A DNA stretch of 64,000 nt from Halichondria panicea (Eukaryota > Porifera > Demospongiae > Suberitida > Halichondriidae), in contig NC_087379.1 in NCBI RefSeq assembly GCF_963675165.1, forward strand, positions 3,783,442-3,847,441, written 5' to 3'. Position 1 is the first letter of the stretch; every line of letters starts with the position of its first letter. A program made the translations under genes and the position numbers. The notes beneath the pieces were generated by a model. That model had not been told where the DNA came from and did not search any database. It worked only from the letters and a program-made list of their open reading frames with translations. Below are positions 22,711 to 35,490 of the stretch, one piece after another.

Positions 22711-25547
22711 AGTTACTGGGTCCTCTTCCTTGTGTATACTTAACTATCTGGTTACAAACAGTTGAAGGTGTTTTCAAGTGCCCTTCTTTGTGTCATTCTT
22801 TGTGTCAGTTGATTTCATGAACCACATTTATGGAATGTCTGTACTAAGTTTATTGCGTAGAGTAAGGGCGTGTTCACCAGGTCCACTAATTTTTATTGAT
22901 GCACATGTCTTAGTTTGGCTAAAAATCAAGTTCAAATGTACTAAAAATTCACGCTCTCTTGATATTTTTAGATTATTGCTTAATTATTATTGGTTTGTAT
23001 AATTACACCATACTTGACTGTTTGCTTATGTTTTGCAACCAGACTACACCTCAGACAATGCCTCGCGAGAAGAAAGAAGAAAGAACTATTCATTGACTGG
23101 TGAAAGAACAACACGAGAGTATGATGTTCACATGTCCATGTCAAAGTCCACATCAGCTATTAGCATTATCGTTCATTCATTCATTTATATAGTCCAATCT
23201 ATCTAGACATATAGTTTTTGTTATTTTGTGCTATATTGAATCCCAGAATGCACATGTAAAGTGCCTCCTTGTTAACTCCTTGTTATTGTCAGCCTCCATC
23301 ATCATCATTCTCAGTCAGAAATGTTCAAAAGTCATCTGAGACGCTCTCAGAGCTGGAACAACTAGAGACACACTTTCAGTAGCCATTTTTATTTGGAATA
23401 ATCGTATACTATATAGCATCCGAGGCAATCATCATCCCAGCCCAAACGTCCGTTTACGGAGGCGTTTCATATCCATGTAATTTATAGTATTAGGTTGAGA
23501 ATCTAGCAGTGATTCCAGTATTTGTAGCCATTTTGTTTTACATCAACTGTCAACCAATCCCAGAACCTCTCTTTTCATATGCTAAGTGTATACACTATAC
23601 GTTGTACCTGCTATTCAAAGCAACTTTATGTAAGCAGCTATCGCTTGGTGTAATTTATTTTTCGCATGCATGGTCAGGCTCACAGGTTAACACAGTACTA
23701 TGTCGTAAGTCTTTATCTAACTTAAGGTTTATGTATTCTTGATTTATTCAGCGACTTGTACAATCGTATATTTTTCAGAGATGAATGTGCGACAGAAGTT
23801 GTTTGGTATGTAATATTAAATTGTCCATCTTTAGGTTTGACGATGACCTTCAAGCCATTGAAGACCTACCGCACAGAGTAGAATCTATGTCCGTTGAGCA
23901 GTTAACCCACAACATTTATTCAACGAAATAGAAATATTTAAATTCGCACCATACGGTATATAGAATTACCGTATAGAATGGTGGGTAGTTTTATGTATTA
24001 TGTTATTTAATTAGCAGATCTACGTATGAGGTTTCAATTGGAGCATGATGATGATGAAACCAACCTCTATAAGTGATGAATAGGTAAATCATAGTATACT
24101 ACTATACTGCAGTAAGAAGTGCTCCCAAGGCGTAATTGTTGTACAGTACGTGTAAAGAATTATTCAAATTTCTAAAGTTCCCTGGGAACAAAACCGTCAA
24201 TTCATCATAAAACACCACTCAGCTACGTGTATTTGCCACTCAAGATGGATGCGTAACATTTTAACATTTTGCGGTTTAGAAAGTGCTCTATAACATCCAT
24301 GTGTCATGTGTTAAGTAGTATGTATACATTCACACATACCTGTAAGAACTCCTCTCTTTCCATGCACCATGCACCCCTTAGTATGCACCTCTGGACTTCT
24401 TTGTAATAGTGCATGGGGAAGAAACTATCGTCGTCATCTACATCTGTTAATAAAGCGAAGTGCTTACCACATTTTGACTGTGGTTTCAATTTTTGCTGTC
24501 ACTTATGCCAGCATAATTTACATTAGTTTCAGGCAGAGAGAGTTGATGTACCTAGTGAGTTGTCCATTAGCTGCTCCTCCAGTTCCATGCTTTGCAACTA
24601 GCTGACTCTATTCGTGATACTAGCAGTTTGACCTGGTATAAAATAATGGGATATGCCATCGATTATGCAAAACATATCTGATTAACTTTCGTATGTAGTG
24701 CAGCAAAGCGTTAGTGAGTACGTATATGCGATGAGCGATGAGAAGGATGTATGTCTTTGTTTTAATGCATTGGTTACACTTCTTTAATACACCATACCCT
24801 TGTCATGTTGCTCCGCTATTTACTATAAACACTGCGATCTGCTTTAGAGACACTCTGACTAGGGCTAGGGCAGGCCCAGCCCGTTGCTCACTGCACTAGG
24901 CCTGTTTAGGACAGAGGCGTGGCTATTTTTGTAGCTTACCTTTGCTTGCCTACTATATCCTGGCATAGCCGAAGAGAGCTGGTCTAGACACTGTCTTATT
25001 TCGTGTGGCTGCGCTGGTTGCTGCAGTAGGCTGACTAATTGAGGCTCTGTACGTTTGCCTATAGCTTTGAGTGTGGACAGGAGCCCTGGTGTGCTATCTT
25101 TTCCTAGTTGTCTTCAATTATTATTGTTTAAATAGTGTTGCTATGTGGTAGTCATGCAAGCTGGATGCATAGCAATCAATCAGCCAGGGACATAATTATA
25201 TCAGTTATAAATGCATAGTGCCTCTGTAAAAGTCTTACAATAATACAAATAATTATACCAAACATACGAAGTACGATGTATGATGCTGTAACATTGAAGT
25301 ACAGTATAGAACAATACAATTATACAACTATAGGGCCTACTTATTGGTATAAAGATCTGATACTGCAGAGCTTAGACTCTCCCTCTAGCTAGCTCTAGCT
25401 CTAGCCTGTGAATTTGCTGCTTACGCCCACTCATTTCCTTTTCATTTCCAGCCTATTACACGCATGCGCTTTTGTGACCACGTGTATTAAGTTAAGTTCT
25501 GGCTAGTTCTGGCTGTCTTCAGTTCTGGTGTGTACGTGTGCATAACA
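22711..25547. other. No recognised gene
   Basis: A short exon-like frame near 23836-23930 (DDDLQAIEDLPHRVESMSVE, ending in a stop) follows a TAG acceptor but matches nothing recognised. ACCATACGGTATA/TATAGAATTACCGTATAG near 23948-23975 looks like a relic of the TACCGTATAG MITE ends. Confidence 0.4.
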
Positions 25548-28500
25548 ATGTCTGGAAATATACTAAGTCTAAAACGAGGCGCTCTTGTTATTGATGTGGA
25601 CCCGGAAATGCTGACTACTGAAGTTTTAAGGAAGACTTTCAGGGTAAGTGAAGTTTATAGCTAATGCCTATTCTAGTACACTTTTACCATACCCTTGTCA
25701 TGTGTGTATCCTAGGTACTAGTGTATCCTAGGTACTATAAAAGTAAGACACTGTGATCTGGGGTTGAATAATTATATCTCAGTAGCAAAATCCAGTAGAG
25801 CATCTATATAATTATATATGTTATGCACGTAGCTATGTGCATAACACTCTATAGCTAGGCTTGGCTGAGCTAGGTACACTGTTAGTAGCTTTTTTAACTT
25901 ATTTTGAGGAGCAATGAGGTATAGGTGTGCATGTAATAATGAATTTGTCTTCGGAGCCAAAGCCAAATCAAACCTCTTATTATAGGAAGGTTTGAGTAAG
26001 TCATGTGAGAAGAGAAGAAGTCGACTCTATCAGAAAGAAATTGCTGCTGTAACCAATACAGCTCTGTCTCTAGCTAGCTATCTATATAGCTCTGTGTCTG
26101 ACTTTATGAAGAGTATTCTTTGTCTGTATAATTATGTTATTCAGGATATAATTCGGGTAAAAATTCAGTTTAACGGGAAACATTAATCCAATAATTTGGC
26201 GCATGCGCAAACAGTCAGTAGCAGGCCTCCTTTTTGAGGTCTGCAAAACTCAAAAATTATACCTACTATAGTCTGGTTTACAATCCACCTGGTGAGCCTA
26301 GTAAAATGACCACTAATTGCCACAGGCTTACTCTAGAAACACCCACAAACATGTACAACACCGCCCCTCTGTTTAACCATAGATAGAGTAGAAGAGGGAT
26401 TGGAAACGAACGGAAGTGATTCACGTGATGTTTTACAATGAAGTCTACGTAGTGGCTCTGGACCATCCGTGATCTCCTCACATCCGTGATCTCCTCATAA
26501 CTCCCGCAAAAGCCCGGGAAACTTATTGTGTCCAAAGCATATTGTGTCCAAAGCATACATACCCCCATTACTGAATCACATGCCCCCTGATAGTAGGTAT
26601 CAATTGGAAACAAAGAAAATATAATCTCGATTGTCGTGAAGTAGCTAGAGGTACACAGAGCGCCTTTGATATAGCTAAGGCTTTGTAACTAAATAGTGTC
26701 CTGTGTCCCAAATGGCCTCAAGTATTAGAGAAAGTTGATGTTTAGCAGCAGAACACTTCTTACAGAGATTCTCATGAATTATTCATGTTTAGCCCTCGTG
26801 TTACAAAGTAAGCCTCGATTAAAACCACGGAGATACACGGACGATCCCTCTTCTACTCTATCTATGGTTTAACTGACAGCTAGCCTGGTACATGTATACT
26901 GTGTTTTGCAAGTTGCTTGCATAGTGCACAGTAAATGGGCGTTGTCTATAGTACTACGTACTGTGGTTACGTACTAGATCTAATCAGGAATGTGTTAACT
27001 CTTTATGTCCTCTAATTTCTACCTGCTCTTTTAGTGCACTTCTATAACTAAAACAACTGCCTACTGGCTCAATCAACAGAAGTATAGCAAGTCAGCAAGT
27101 CAACAGAGTACTGCATGCACTAACAGCTTAGCTAACTAAGTTAGCTGAATAGACAGGGCGTATAAAAGAAGAGAGGGCGTACACATAGCTAGCAGAGTTT
27201 AAACGTGGGCGGAGGAATGTGAGGAATGTGCTAAAAATAGAAATTTTTAGCACAGTCATGCACATTTATCCGCCCACGGTGCCCACGTTTGAACTCTGCT
27301 CATATAGGCCCTCTCTTCTTTTATACGCCCTATAGACAACGCCCATTTACTGTGCATAATGCTTGCAAAACACAGTATACACAGGTCTACTTGCTTCCAG
27401 ATGCTTGTTTGATGTAAGATCAGTGCTCCTTGTATGAGCCTCGAGTTGTGATGGCGATTTCTCTCTCTTGACTAGGCCTTGCCCAATTATGCTTTGAGTA
27501 ACTAATAGGTAAAAAATATTGGCTATTTTTACCAAATTTTAGTAGAAAGGAACATGAGTAATGCTAATAGTTGACCTTTACACTTTGGAACACACGTGGT
27601 CCTTCTTTATCCTTCTTCTTTATCTTTCTTGCCTCTAGTTTTGGAGAGTAGGTCATGGTCCACGTGGTGGCTAGACTGGCTAGTAGTAGTGGCTACTGAG
27701 TATATAAGGATGCTATACTCTGGGCAGTTAAGGCCTGGGTCAGGCACTGATAAGATTAATTTTATTCATTGCCAACATTTTATGTAGATCATGTAGATCA
27801 TGTAGTGTTAATGAGATTCATAATGTTTATTAATGTTATTCATTGCACATGACGTCATAAGGTCAATGTATTTGCTTAGCTAGCTGCTAGAACTATTATA
27901 GATTATCTTTGGCAACAAATACGGTGGACTTAAACAAGGTAAGAGTAGCTGTTTAGGCCCTCAAAAGATAGATTATGTTGTTATGATTATGTTTCCTTGA
28001 TGGGAAGTAAAAATGTCCAAAACTTTCTTAGCTAGCTATGCTAGCTTCTTTAGCTCTGACAGCCACCCTAGAGGTAGGCTATTTTGTGTATCTCAAGAAT
28101 ACAATAACTCCTACTCTTCCCATCAAGGATGCTAGTACCTAGCTATGAGATGTTCATCTAGCCTTGTTTTTGAAGCTTGATCTTGGCATCTTCAACGCCG
28201 TATTTGCACTTCTCTTTCTGAAAGTGGCATGACGTCATCATCATTTATGGGACTAATTAGCATAATTGAATTAAGCTAATTAGTTTTTTGGAAAAAGAAA
28301 ACATTGAGCTTCATTTTGGATCATTTTGATGCAGCATACACTGTATATTGCAAATAATACAGCAGTATGAACATAGTGTAAATTTTGGTGTTAAAATCTG
28401 GACCCGGGCCTTAAGTGCGCAGAGTAGTAGAGCTACCAGATCAGTTGACTAGAAGCGTCTGTTATGTTGCAGTATAAGTCTCGTTGATGATTTTTATTGA

Positions 28501-31357
28501 GACTAATAGGTTAGACTAATGGGTAATAATGCATGGGTAATAATTAATACAGGTTATCCGGCCCTCCATTATCCGGAACCTCGATTATCCGGCTTGGCAG
28601 TTTTCTTTTATCAGATCATAAAATAAGCGTATCCCTAAAATGCGCGTGCGCGTTACAGCTGTTACCATGGAGACATGCCTGCTTATCTTCTGCGCATGCG
28701 CAGACAACACGTGGCACTGCTGTTTATCAATAAAGTGGGTGGATCAAGGCGTGGTTTATCTATTTGATTATCCGGCATATTCACTTATCTGGCCTGCTTC
28801 TGGAACCAAGGTGTCCAGATAATCGAGGTTCTACTGTAGCATGAGACTAGACTAATAGGCAGAGGAGGCTGGACACGCGTCATCCGTAGTCATCCATTAG
28901 TCATTAATAACAAGGGCGTCCTTGTTAATTGTCATCAATAGTAAGTCCTTGTTAAAATAGTCATCAATAGTCCCATGAATACGCTTAAAATCGGTCCTGC
29001 TGAGTCAGTATTTTACCTAACTCTTCCATTCTTATTTGTCTATCTCTCTTGTATTATATCTCCTGTTAGTTAATGAGTCGTAGTAGTTTAACTGCTACAT
29101 CAAGACAGGAATAAAAACAAAAACAAAAGCAACAACTCGATGTTTATGACCAATCTAAGTTTATGCTTCTAGTATGACTATGCCTACTCAGTTTCTAGTT
29201 TCACTGGGTATTTTTAGCATCATTTATTACTAGTATGGAGTGCTAAAATCGCTTGCAGTCTTTTGACTTGGCTGAATAGCTACTGTTCTCTGCAAGTCTC
29301 TCCATGCACACCATGCACACTACATTATGACGCGTGTCCAACCTCCTCTGACTAATAGGGCAAGACCTACACCTTGTACCTCCAGCCCACTTTTAATGGC
29401 TAACAGTTTGCACAACTACAAGTGTGTGACGGATTCAGTCCGAGTGGAATGATGTAGAGTTGATGTAGAGTGGAAGAGTGGAATGTGCGTGGGAGTAGCA
29501 TACTCCTCCTGGTATGGGCTACTGTATAGCAGGTATATTTCGAGGGTATAAATGTTTGCAGAAATACCTTTAGAAAGGTTTTCGCAGATTTAAGGAATAG
29601 CGCCTTTTTGCTGCATGCATGCATGCAGTTCATGCCTAATCTCAGTTCATGCCTAATCTGCGAAAACCACGAACATTTATACCCCCCGCTTTACGGTACC
29701 TGATTATACCAAGAGCACACAGAAATGTTGGAAATTCTCTAGCTCCTGGCTATAATTATAAACACATGAATTAATGAATAAAATCTGTACTGTAGGTTGA
29801 CCCAGCTGAAGTATGGTTGAGGGACCAGGATGACAATAAGGCATATTTACCCACAGAATTCGGCAACTTCGTATTGGACGGACTAATGATGTACGGGTGT
29901 GAGCTCATTGTTGAAGGGCCAGATTGCCAACAACCCCAAGGACTGTGTCTAGCACAGCTTCTACAAATGATGTAGGAGCATCTGCCAGCTATAATCGTAT
30001 CAATCCATTGAATCCTGTTTTTCGCTCTGTTATACCCAAGTCCAAAGATCATACTGTGGCTGTAAAAATTATTAAAGCCAAAATGGAGTACTCTCGGCTC
30101 GGGAAAGACAATTTTGAGCAACAGAGCACCTAGATATTTCTGAAATCACAGCCAATGTCACATATGTACTTTCAGCAGTACGCAAGCAGTGGGGGAATGA
30201 GTACAGAATTGTAACTATTGATGGACTGGAGTTGGAGGACTGTGAGGGCAATCGAGGTAAGCGTTATTTATAAATGTTTTATACTTTGGACCCTACAAAT
30301 GTATGTAATAGCTCGAGTAACAGTGAGGGATTGTGTTTCCCCGCAGTTTTGCTGCCTGTAAAAGCATGCTGCTGCTAAACAGCCATATACATTACACAGC
30401 CTTAGTGATTGGTATTCTCGGAAGTGCTCTACGTTCCTCTAGCTATACTTATATTTTGTCTTATTTTATTCGCTACACAAGTATATACGATGACCAGGGG
30501 AGGTCCAACAACTGTGCGTCTAACATTACGCTAAATCACCAAAACTTGTCTTTAGAGGTTGGTGTTTCACTCGTCTTAGCTCTATCTTATATCATTAGGT
30601 GGACATTTTTAGTACTAATAACAGCTCTTCTGAAATTTTTTTATGAACTGCTGATTCAGCTGAAGTTTAGGCGCACGGTTGTCGGACCTCCTTTGGGTTG
30701 GTACCCTCCTAGGCCTAGTTTACCACGTGTTAAGCTATAAAGAAAGGCAAACTGTTTAACATTGAAAATGGTCACCATGCCACCCACACATTTTTAGGCA
30801 CATCGCTGATATACCCCATTTATTTTAATGCAGGGCCTAAATTCTGGAAACAACCAAGACCTGGAAACAACCTGGAAACAACCAAGACGAAAGGTTTATG
30901 CTGTGACTACCCATCACTTAAAGGGGAAAGGAGGTCGATTTAGAAAACGTTCTATGGTGTTTGATTCTGAAGAGGAAGAACTGCCGTCAAAGAAAACATG
31001 TAATGAGAGTAACTTATCAGAGTTGAAAGATGATGTGGTACAAGTTGACACTAAAGTGGAACATTGCTTAGAATCAATTGAATCTTCTCTGGACGATGTA
31101 CTAAATTTCAGTAAGGGGACAAAAGTTCCTTTGTGGCTCATACGCCTCTTTCGTGATTCGTTGAAATGCAGAATTTGTTTGTCAGTACCAATCACGTAAT
31201 CATGTCAAAGTGCTGTAAAACTATTCTAGGATGTGAGCGCTGTGTGAATAATTGGTATTCGGGAGACGATGCTCTAGTCAAAACGTGCCCTTCATGCCCT
31301 TCATGCAGAGCAGGGCGTGGATACAGCGAGACTATGTTATTGAGAGTTCTCTCCTGA
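25548..31357 (+). CDS. RING-tailed family member D (best preserved copy)
   Basis: Three exons are visible. Exon 1 (25548-25643) encodes 32 residues beginning MSGNILSLKRG and ends before GTAAGT. Exon 2 (29796-30256) begins VDPAEVWLRDQDDN after CTGTAG. It runs through FVLDGLMMYGCELIVEG, a Ser/Thr-rich linker and SVIPKSKDHT, to VTIDGLELEDCEGNRG at GTAAGC. Exon 3 (30834-31357) has a basic, acidic and Ser-rich stretch (RKRSMVFDSEEEELPSKK) and then a RING-like end. That end reads LKCRICLSVPIT, SKCCKTILGCERCVNNWYSG and CPSCRAGRGYSETMLL, closing at TGA 31355. Frame breaks occur near 29925, 30125, 30860 and 31198, so as sequenced the product is not continuous. At 31286-31303 TGCCCTTCA is doubled, turning CPSC into CPSCPSC. 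The RING suggests zinc binding and possibly ubiquitin ligase activity, but this is not shown. Intron 1 is 4.15 kb and full of repeats. Confidence 0.7.
26894..27380. mobile_element. Inverted-repeat element, nested arms
   Basis: The outer arms are 26894-26950 and 27331-27380: GTATACTGTGTTTTGCAAG and CAGTAAATGGGCGTTGTCTA against their reverse complements. The inner arms are 27155-27217 and 27271-27333 (GGGCGTATAAAAGAAGAGAG and TTTAAACGTGGGCGG). On the right the two arms are adjacent. On the left they are split by about 200 bp (26951-27154), as if something had inserted there. It lies in intron 1 of member D. No ORF is seen. Confidence 0.7.
28548..28838. mobile_element. pogo/Tigger-like MITE
   Basis: The ends are TACAG and CTGTA. 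Next to them lie GAACCTCGATTATCCGG on the left and, inverted on the right, GATAATCGAGGTTCTA. TTATCCGG words are doubled at the left. These ends are typical of pogo/Tigger DNA transposons, which duplicate TA on insertion. No transposase is inside. A pogo-like transposase lies at 34.3-35.5 kb. The element is in intron 1 of member D. Confidence 0.75.
29521..29700. mobile_element. MITE, variant of the CCGTATAG family
   Basis: The left end TGTATAGCAGGTATATTTCG pairs with the right end CATTTATACCCCCCGCTTTACGGTACC. GTATAAATGTTTGCAG inside pairs with CGAACATTTATAC. It is about 180 bp, non-coding, and about 95 bp upstream of exon 2 of member D. Confidence 0.6.
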
Positions 31358-33756
31358 TCGAAGCGAAAAGTTTATGACTTAAATATAGATTGACAGTATC
31401 ACTGCCTCACTATTAATTTTATATCTGACCTGATATGCTTATCTGCTGCTGTGTTTGTTTGTTTAAATGACTATAATTATACCTGATGTGTCAATCGATC
31501 ATTGTTGATGTGCAGTATCTAATGTTCTAGAGGGGAGGGAATGTTCCCTCCCGGATCCCCCAGATGCATGTACATAAGCTGGCTAGTAATACAGCAAGAA
31601 CTAGGTTTTAGTTGTGCATGAGACATGATCACAACAGGGCCTGGAAAGGACTTTCAACTTAAAATACGCAATTCGAATAAAGGCTGCAGCCTGTACGTTA
31701 TTTGGGATTTTGGCATTGCATTGCAGAGTTACAAATCCCCATCATTTGAAATTTAGGAATTTCAGATGGCGGAAATATGCAAAGCTGTAGTATTGAGAAA
31801 CGCCCACTGCTAAATTTGGAAAAGTAAGGTAATGGTGGCTGCTCAGACAAAGCGCTTTGGTGTTTCCAGAGAGGTAGTAGAAAGACTGTAGATGATTACT
31901 CAGGTATAATAGGACTGGGACTGGGACTGGTGAATCAGCTAAAACGCAGCCACGCCCACGATTTTTAATATTTTAAATTCTGGATAGCTACTTGTCTTTT
32001 TTAGTTCTAAAAACGGTGTTCTAACTTAGTAGCTCATCATGTTCTATTTAGAGTAAGTTATTAGCCTATAAATGATGTCACTGTAAGATGCCAAAGAAGT
32101 GGCTCCCTCCCTTTGGAAATGTGCACTAAGAATTAAGAGCTAAAAAAGGAAGGTTTAGAATTTTAGAACTAAAAAAGATAAGTAGCTGCACTAAATTTAC
32201 AAAATTTTTACACACAAAACATAAAAATCGTGGCGTTTTAGCTGGCTATTGCTCAATACCGCTCTGTTTTCCCAGAGCCTGTGGCGGAAGTATACACTTA
32301 TTCAGTCCTAGGCTCTCCTTTTTCTTTTTTCGACGACAGACGGTATTAATTGGAGAATAGAAATACGCAATTCCGCGTGTAGACTAAGCACTGGGTTAGG
32401 GGTAGGGCTGGACGCACAGCACAGTTCACACAACAATGAAGGGCGCATCCCATTGTGGAGGAAAATTCTCATAAAAATTGATGGATCACAGCACAATTCT
32501 TTTGTTAATACAAGACTAAGACTAGTAATAAGCAGCATATGAAAGTAATGGTCTGAGGTAGGTGTGATGGTAAATTAAGACTATTTCGGAATTAAGACTA
32601 TTTCGGCTGAAAATATGACACTTTTTAGACTATTTATTCACAATAAATCAAGGTAGAAATTTCGTTAATCTTTCACAGGTGGTGGTCGACGTGCTGCTTC
32701 ATCATGCACTGTATGGTAATTATGTATTGATTCAGCTCCTTGTTCTCCACCGTTGCATGAGGAAATTGTATCTGTGGATGAGTGAATCTGTGGATGAGTG
32801 AACATTTTTCGCTATATAATTTAGCATCTGTATTGTTGAACAGATCGGCTTGTTGAACAGTGTGTAACAGAGAGTGAACACAACTGTGTACTTTCTCTGT
32901 GTACTTTCTCTGCTACTTTTACTGTCCCACTAGCTTTGGTCCACTCAATATCCTGTAAGTGTGTTGACTATAACATGCAATATCACACACCAGTACCAGT
33001 TTGTGTGCTTGCAGGTCACGGAAGACAACAAGAAGCAGTTGAGTGACAATTGCATATTTTTACCTGTCTAGCAGAGTTATGAGGCCACCCTTCTCGCGAC
33101 TATCCTCCTCCTCTCTTGTCAAGCTCATGATAGTCAGGCAAGAAAAAGTTATGCGTAGTCCTGGAGGGTAGTCCTGGAGGGCACATCTGCATTTCGGATA
33201 AGGTGTGATTTAAAATGCTTCCCTCCCGCTGCAACAAAACTCTGGTGCTCTCCGAGGATGCTCTCCGAGGATGTGGCTCTTTAGTTGGTCTGATGTGACC
33301 ACAAAGTGAGGTGTAAAAATATTGTACCTGACAGCCCATACATGTGGTCACCGCTGAACGTAACTAAGTTATTATTTTTAATTCTACACATGTATAGTAC
33401 CTCCACGTCCACCAGGTCCTCCCCCGGCAAATCTCGTCATCTGGAATCCTCCATGTTAGTCGGTGTACTCTAAATGGAAATTGAATCTACATGTGTATAC
33501 ATTCTCTGTGTGCCTGCCATCCTTGAATGTGCATAGGTTGTCAACACCATGTGAGCGAAGCTGCCTCTGCTAAGCAATCGCCCCAACATCCTTCAAATAC
33601 AATTAAAAGGAAAAAAGTTAATTATTTAACCTTTTGAGCTCTCCACCCGATCACAATCTTCCTTTGCTACCTCATTGGACAATTGAACACACCGCTCACT
33701 TTTGTCAAAACTCCGGCGTCTCAGGGTGGTTTGGCTATCAGCATCAGTGTGCGTGG
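31358..33756. other. No recognised gene
   Basis: Several short open frames occur on both strands (for example 33100-33351) but none matches a family I recognise. Doublings such as GTCCTGGAGGG (33159-33181) and GATGCTCTCCGAG (33244-33270) are present. Confidence 0.4.
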
Positions 33757-33777
33757 GTTAGGGTTAGGGTTAGGGTA
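33757..33777 (+). repeat. Interstitial TTAGGG run
   Basis: GGTTAGGGTTAGGGTTAGGG gives three complete copies of the animal telomere unit. It sits directly before the duplicated exon fragment at 33778. It is too short to be a telomere. Confidence 0.8.
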
Positions 33778-33922
33778 CTGTAGGTTGACGTATGGTTGGT
33801 TGAGGGATCAGGATGACATATTTACCCACAGAATTCGGCAATTTCGTATTGGACGGACTCAGACTGTGGCTCGGACTGTGATTTTATTAATTTATAAATC
33901 TGGGAGCCAGGAGTGCTTGTAA
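33778..33922 (+). pseudogene. Partial duplicate of member D exon 2
   Basis: The words CTGTAGGTTGACGTATGGTT, ATATTTACCCACAGAATTCGG and TTCGTATTGGACGGACT repeat 29791-29885 almost exactly, including the last bases of the intron and its AG acceptor. The copy then jumps to a segment like 30050 (ACTGTGGCTcgg, ATTTTATTAATTTATAAA). It is therefore a copied and internally deleted piece of genomic DNA, not a retrocopy. A small insertion or doubling (GGTTGGTTGAGGG) breaks the frame. Confidence 0.8.
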
Positions 33923-34331
33923 CGGATTGGAGTTATGCACTCACCGAATTTCTTGTTTCCGCGCTCCTGGCCCTAATGATAACATAAATGTGACGTTGAT
34001 TAATTTGGTCCTGTAATCTGATAATAATAAGTGGTTGTGGACGAAATACCAACATTAAGATGCAAGAGAAGTTCAAGAAGAGAACTGGAATAAACATCAT
34101 TATAATTAAGTCATTTATATAATGGCAGCCATGTTTATCTGTAGATGTACTTCCTAGTGCAAAGCCTATGGTAGATCCAGTCAGTGCAGACGACCAAAGC
34201 ACTGTGACACAGAATCTGAAATTAGCTTTTGGCTATAGCTATCAGTTCAGCTGATCAGCAAGGACTGTGACCACAGAATCTGGGAGAGGTGTCATACCTC
34301 GTTCATATGGCGTTTCCCACTAACCCCTAGA

Positions 34332-35490
34332 ATAACAACCGCTTTTGCATGGGCAATTGCCATTAGATCAGGCAAGGCTGATCGCTTTTCCGAAAACGGA
34401 CCAAGCAAGAACTGGTTTACTCGATTCCGAAAGAGACATCCTGAATTGACACTCCGGAAAATGGACCGATCCAGAGCGGAAGCTGAAGTAGTCAGTCGAT
34501 ATTTCGATCTGTTGGAGAAAACTCAAACTGATAATGATCTAAAAGACAAATCTATAAAACGTTTCTCCCTTTAAACGAATCAAAAGAGATACTGTCAAGA
34601 ATGCCAAAACAGTCTACTCAGTCGATGGGCACAACAGAGCACATCACAATGTTGTGTGCTGCAGGAGGTGCTCTCCCCGATGATATTATACCAGAAAGCC
34701 TATCCAGGAGGCCAGTACAGGGTTCTTTGTATGCCAGGAGTGACTCTGGGTGGGTTGATTCGGAGCTTTTTTTTCTGTGGATGAAGAAGTTGAAGTTGTT
34801 TGTAAAGTTTGCTGTTCCTGAAAGACCAATCCTCCTAGTGGTTGATGGTCATGTGTCCCACCTGATGTAATCAATTTCGCCAGAGAAAATCAGATAATCC
34901 TTTTGTGTCTCCCACCTTTTTGTGTCTCCCACCTCACACGACCCACGCACTTCAACCCCTTGATGTGTCCGCCCGATCTTTGGAAGAATTTTATGGTTTC
35001 GAAACGTGATTTTGCGCGTGTCGTGAAGGAAATGGTATTTTCGATCACCACCCCCAAAAGTGGGTTTAATAAATGTGGAATTTTCCCTTTTGATGTCAAC
35101 GATGCAAAGATGGCACCTTCGAGTATGTACAAGCCGGTCGAAAATCCACTAAATGCAAGATTCGGGTGTGATGACGATCAACCCAACGATGGCCAGACAT
35201 CTGACACAGTTTCCCACGTTTCTTCTAGTCCAATGCAACACACCAGTAACAGTGGTTTCTCACCAACTTTGTTCAGCACTCCTAACGTGTCTAATACTAG
35301 CATTTGCTCAAGCTGTAGCTCAACAGCAGTTAATCCTTTAGTGAAAGCTGGACTGGTTCCTAGTAATCTAGCCAATGCGCCAGAGATTCAACCAAAACGT
35401 CGGATTATCAAAGCCAGAGTGTTAACGGAGGATGAGCACTACGATTTTTTGAAAGAAAAAGAGAAAGAAAGAACTGAGACGAATTGAACG
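34332..35490 (+). pseudogene. pogo-like (DDE_1) transposase, broken
   Basis: The first part (34332-34574) reads TTAFAWAIAIRSGKADRFSE, SKNWFTRFRKRHPELTLRKM and SRAEAEVVSRYFDLLE. This is the CENP-B/Tc5-type DNA-binding domain of pogo/Tigger/Jerky proteins. After a gap, 34601-34870 has ITMLCAAGGALPDDIIPESL, SGWVDSELFFLWMKK and RPILLVVDGHVSHL, the second DDE aspartate block. Then comes VINFARENQIILLCLPP, with an apparent duplication or deletion where the HALQPLD block should be (THFNPLMCPPDLWKNF). The end has FNKCGIFPFDVNDAK and a tail to about 35490. Two to three frameshifts make it inactive. A doubling TTTTGTGTCTCCCACCTT (34896-34935) marks one break. Confidence 0.85.

Noticed and set aside
33757-33777. 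Chromosome end
   Set aside because: There are only three TTAGGG units, with ordinary sequence on both sides.
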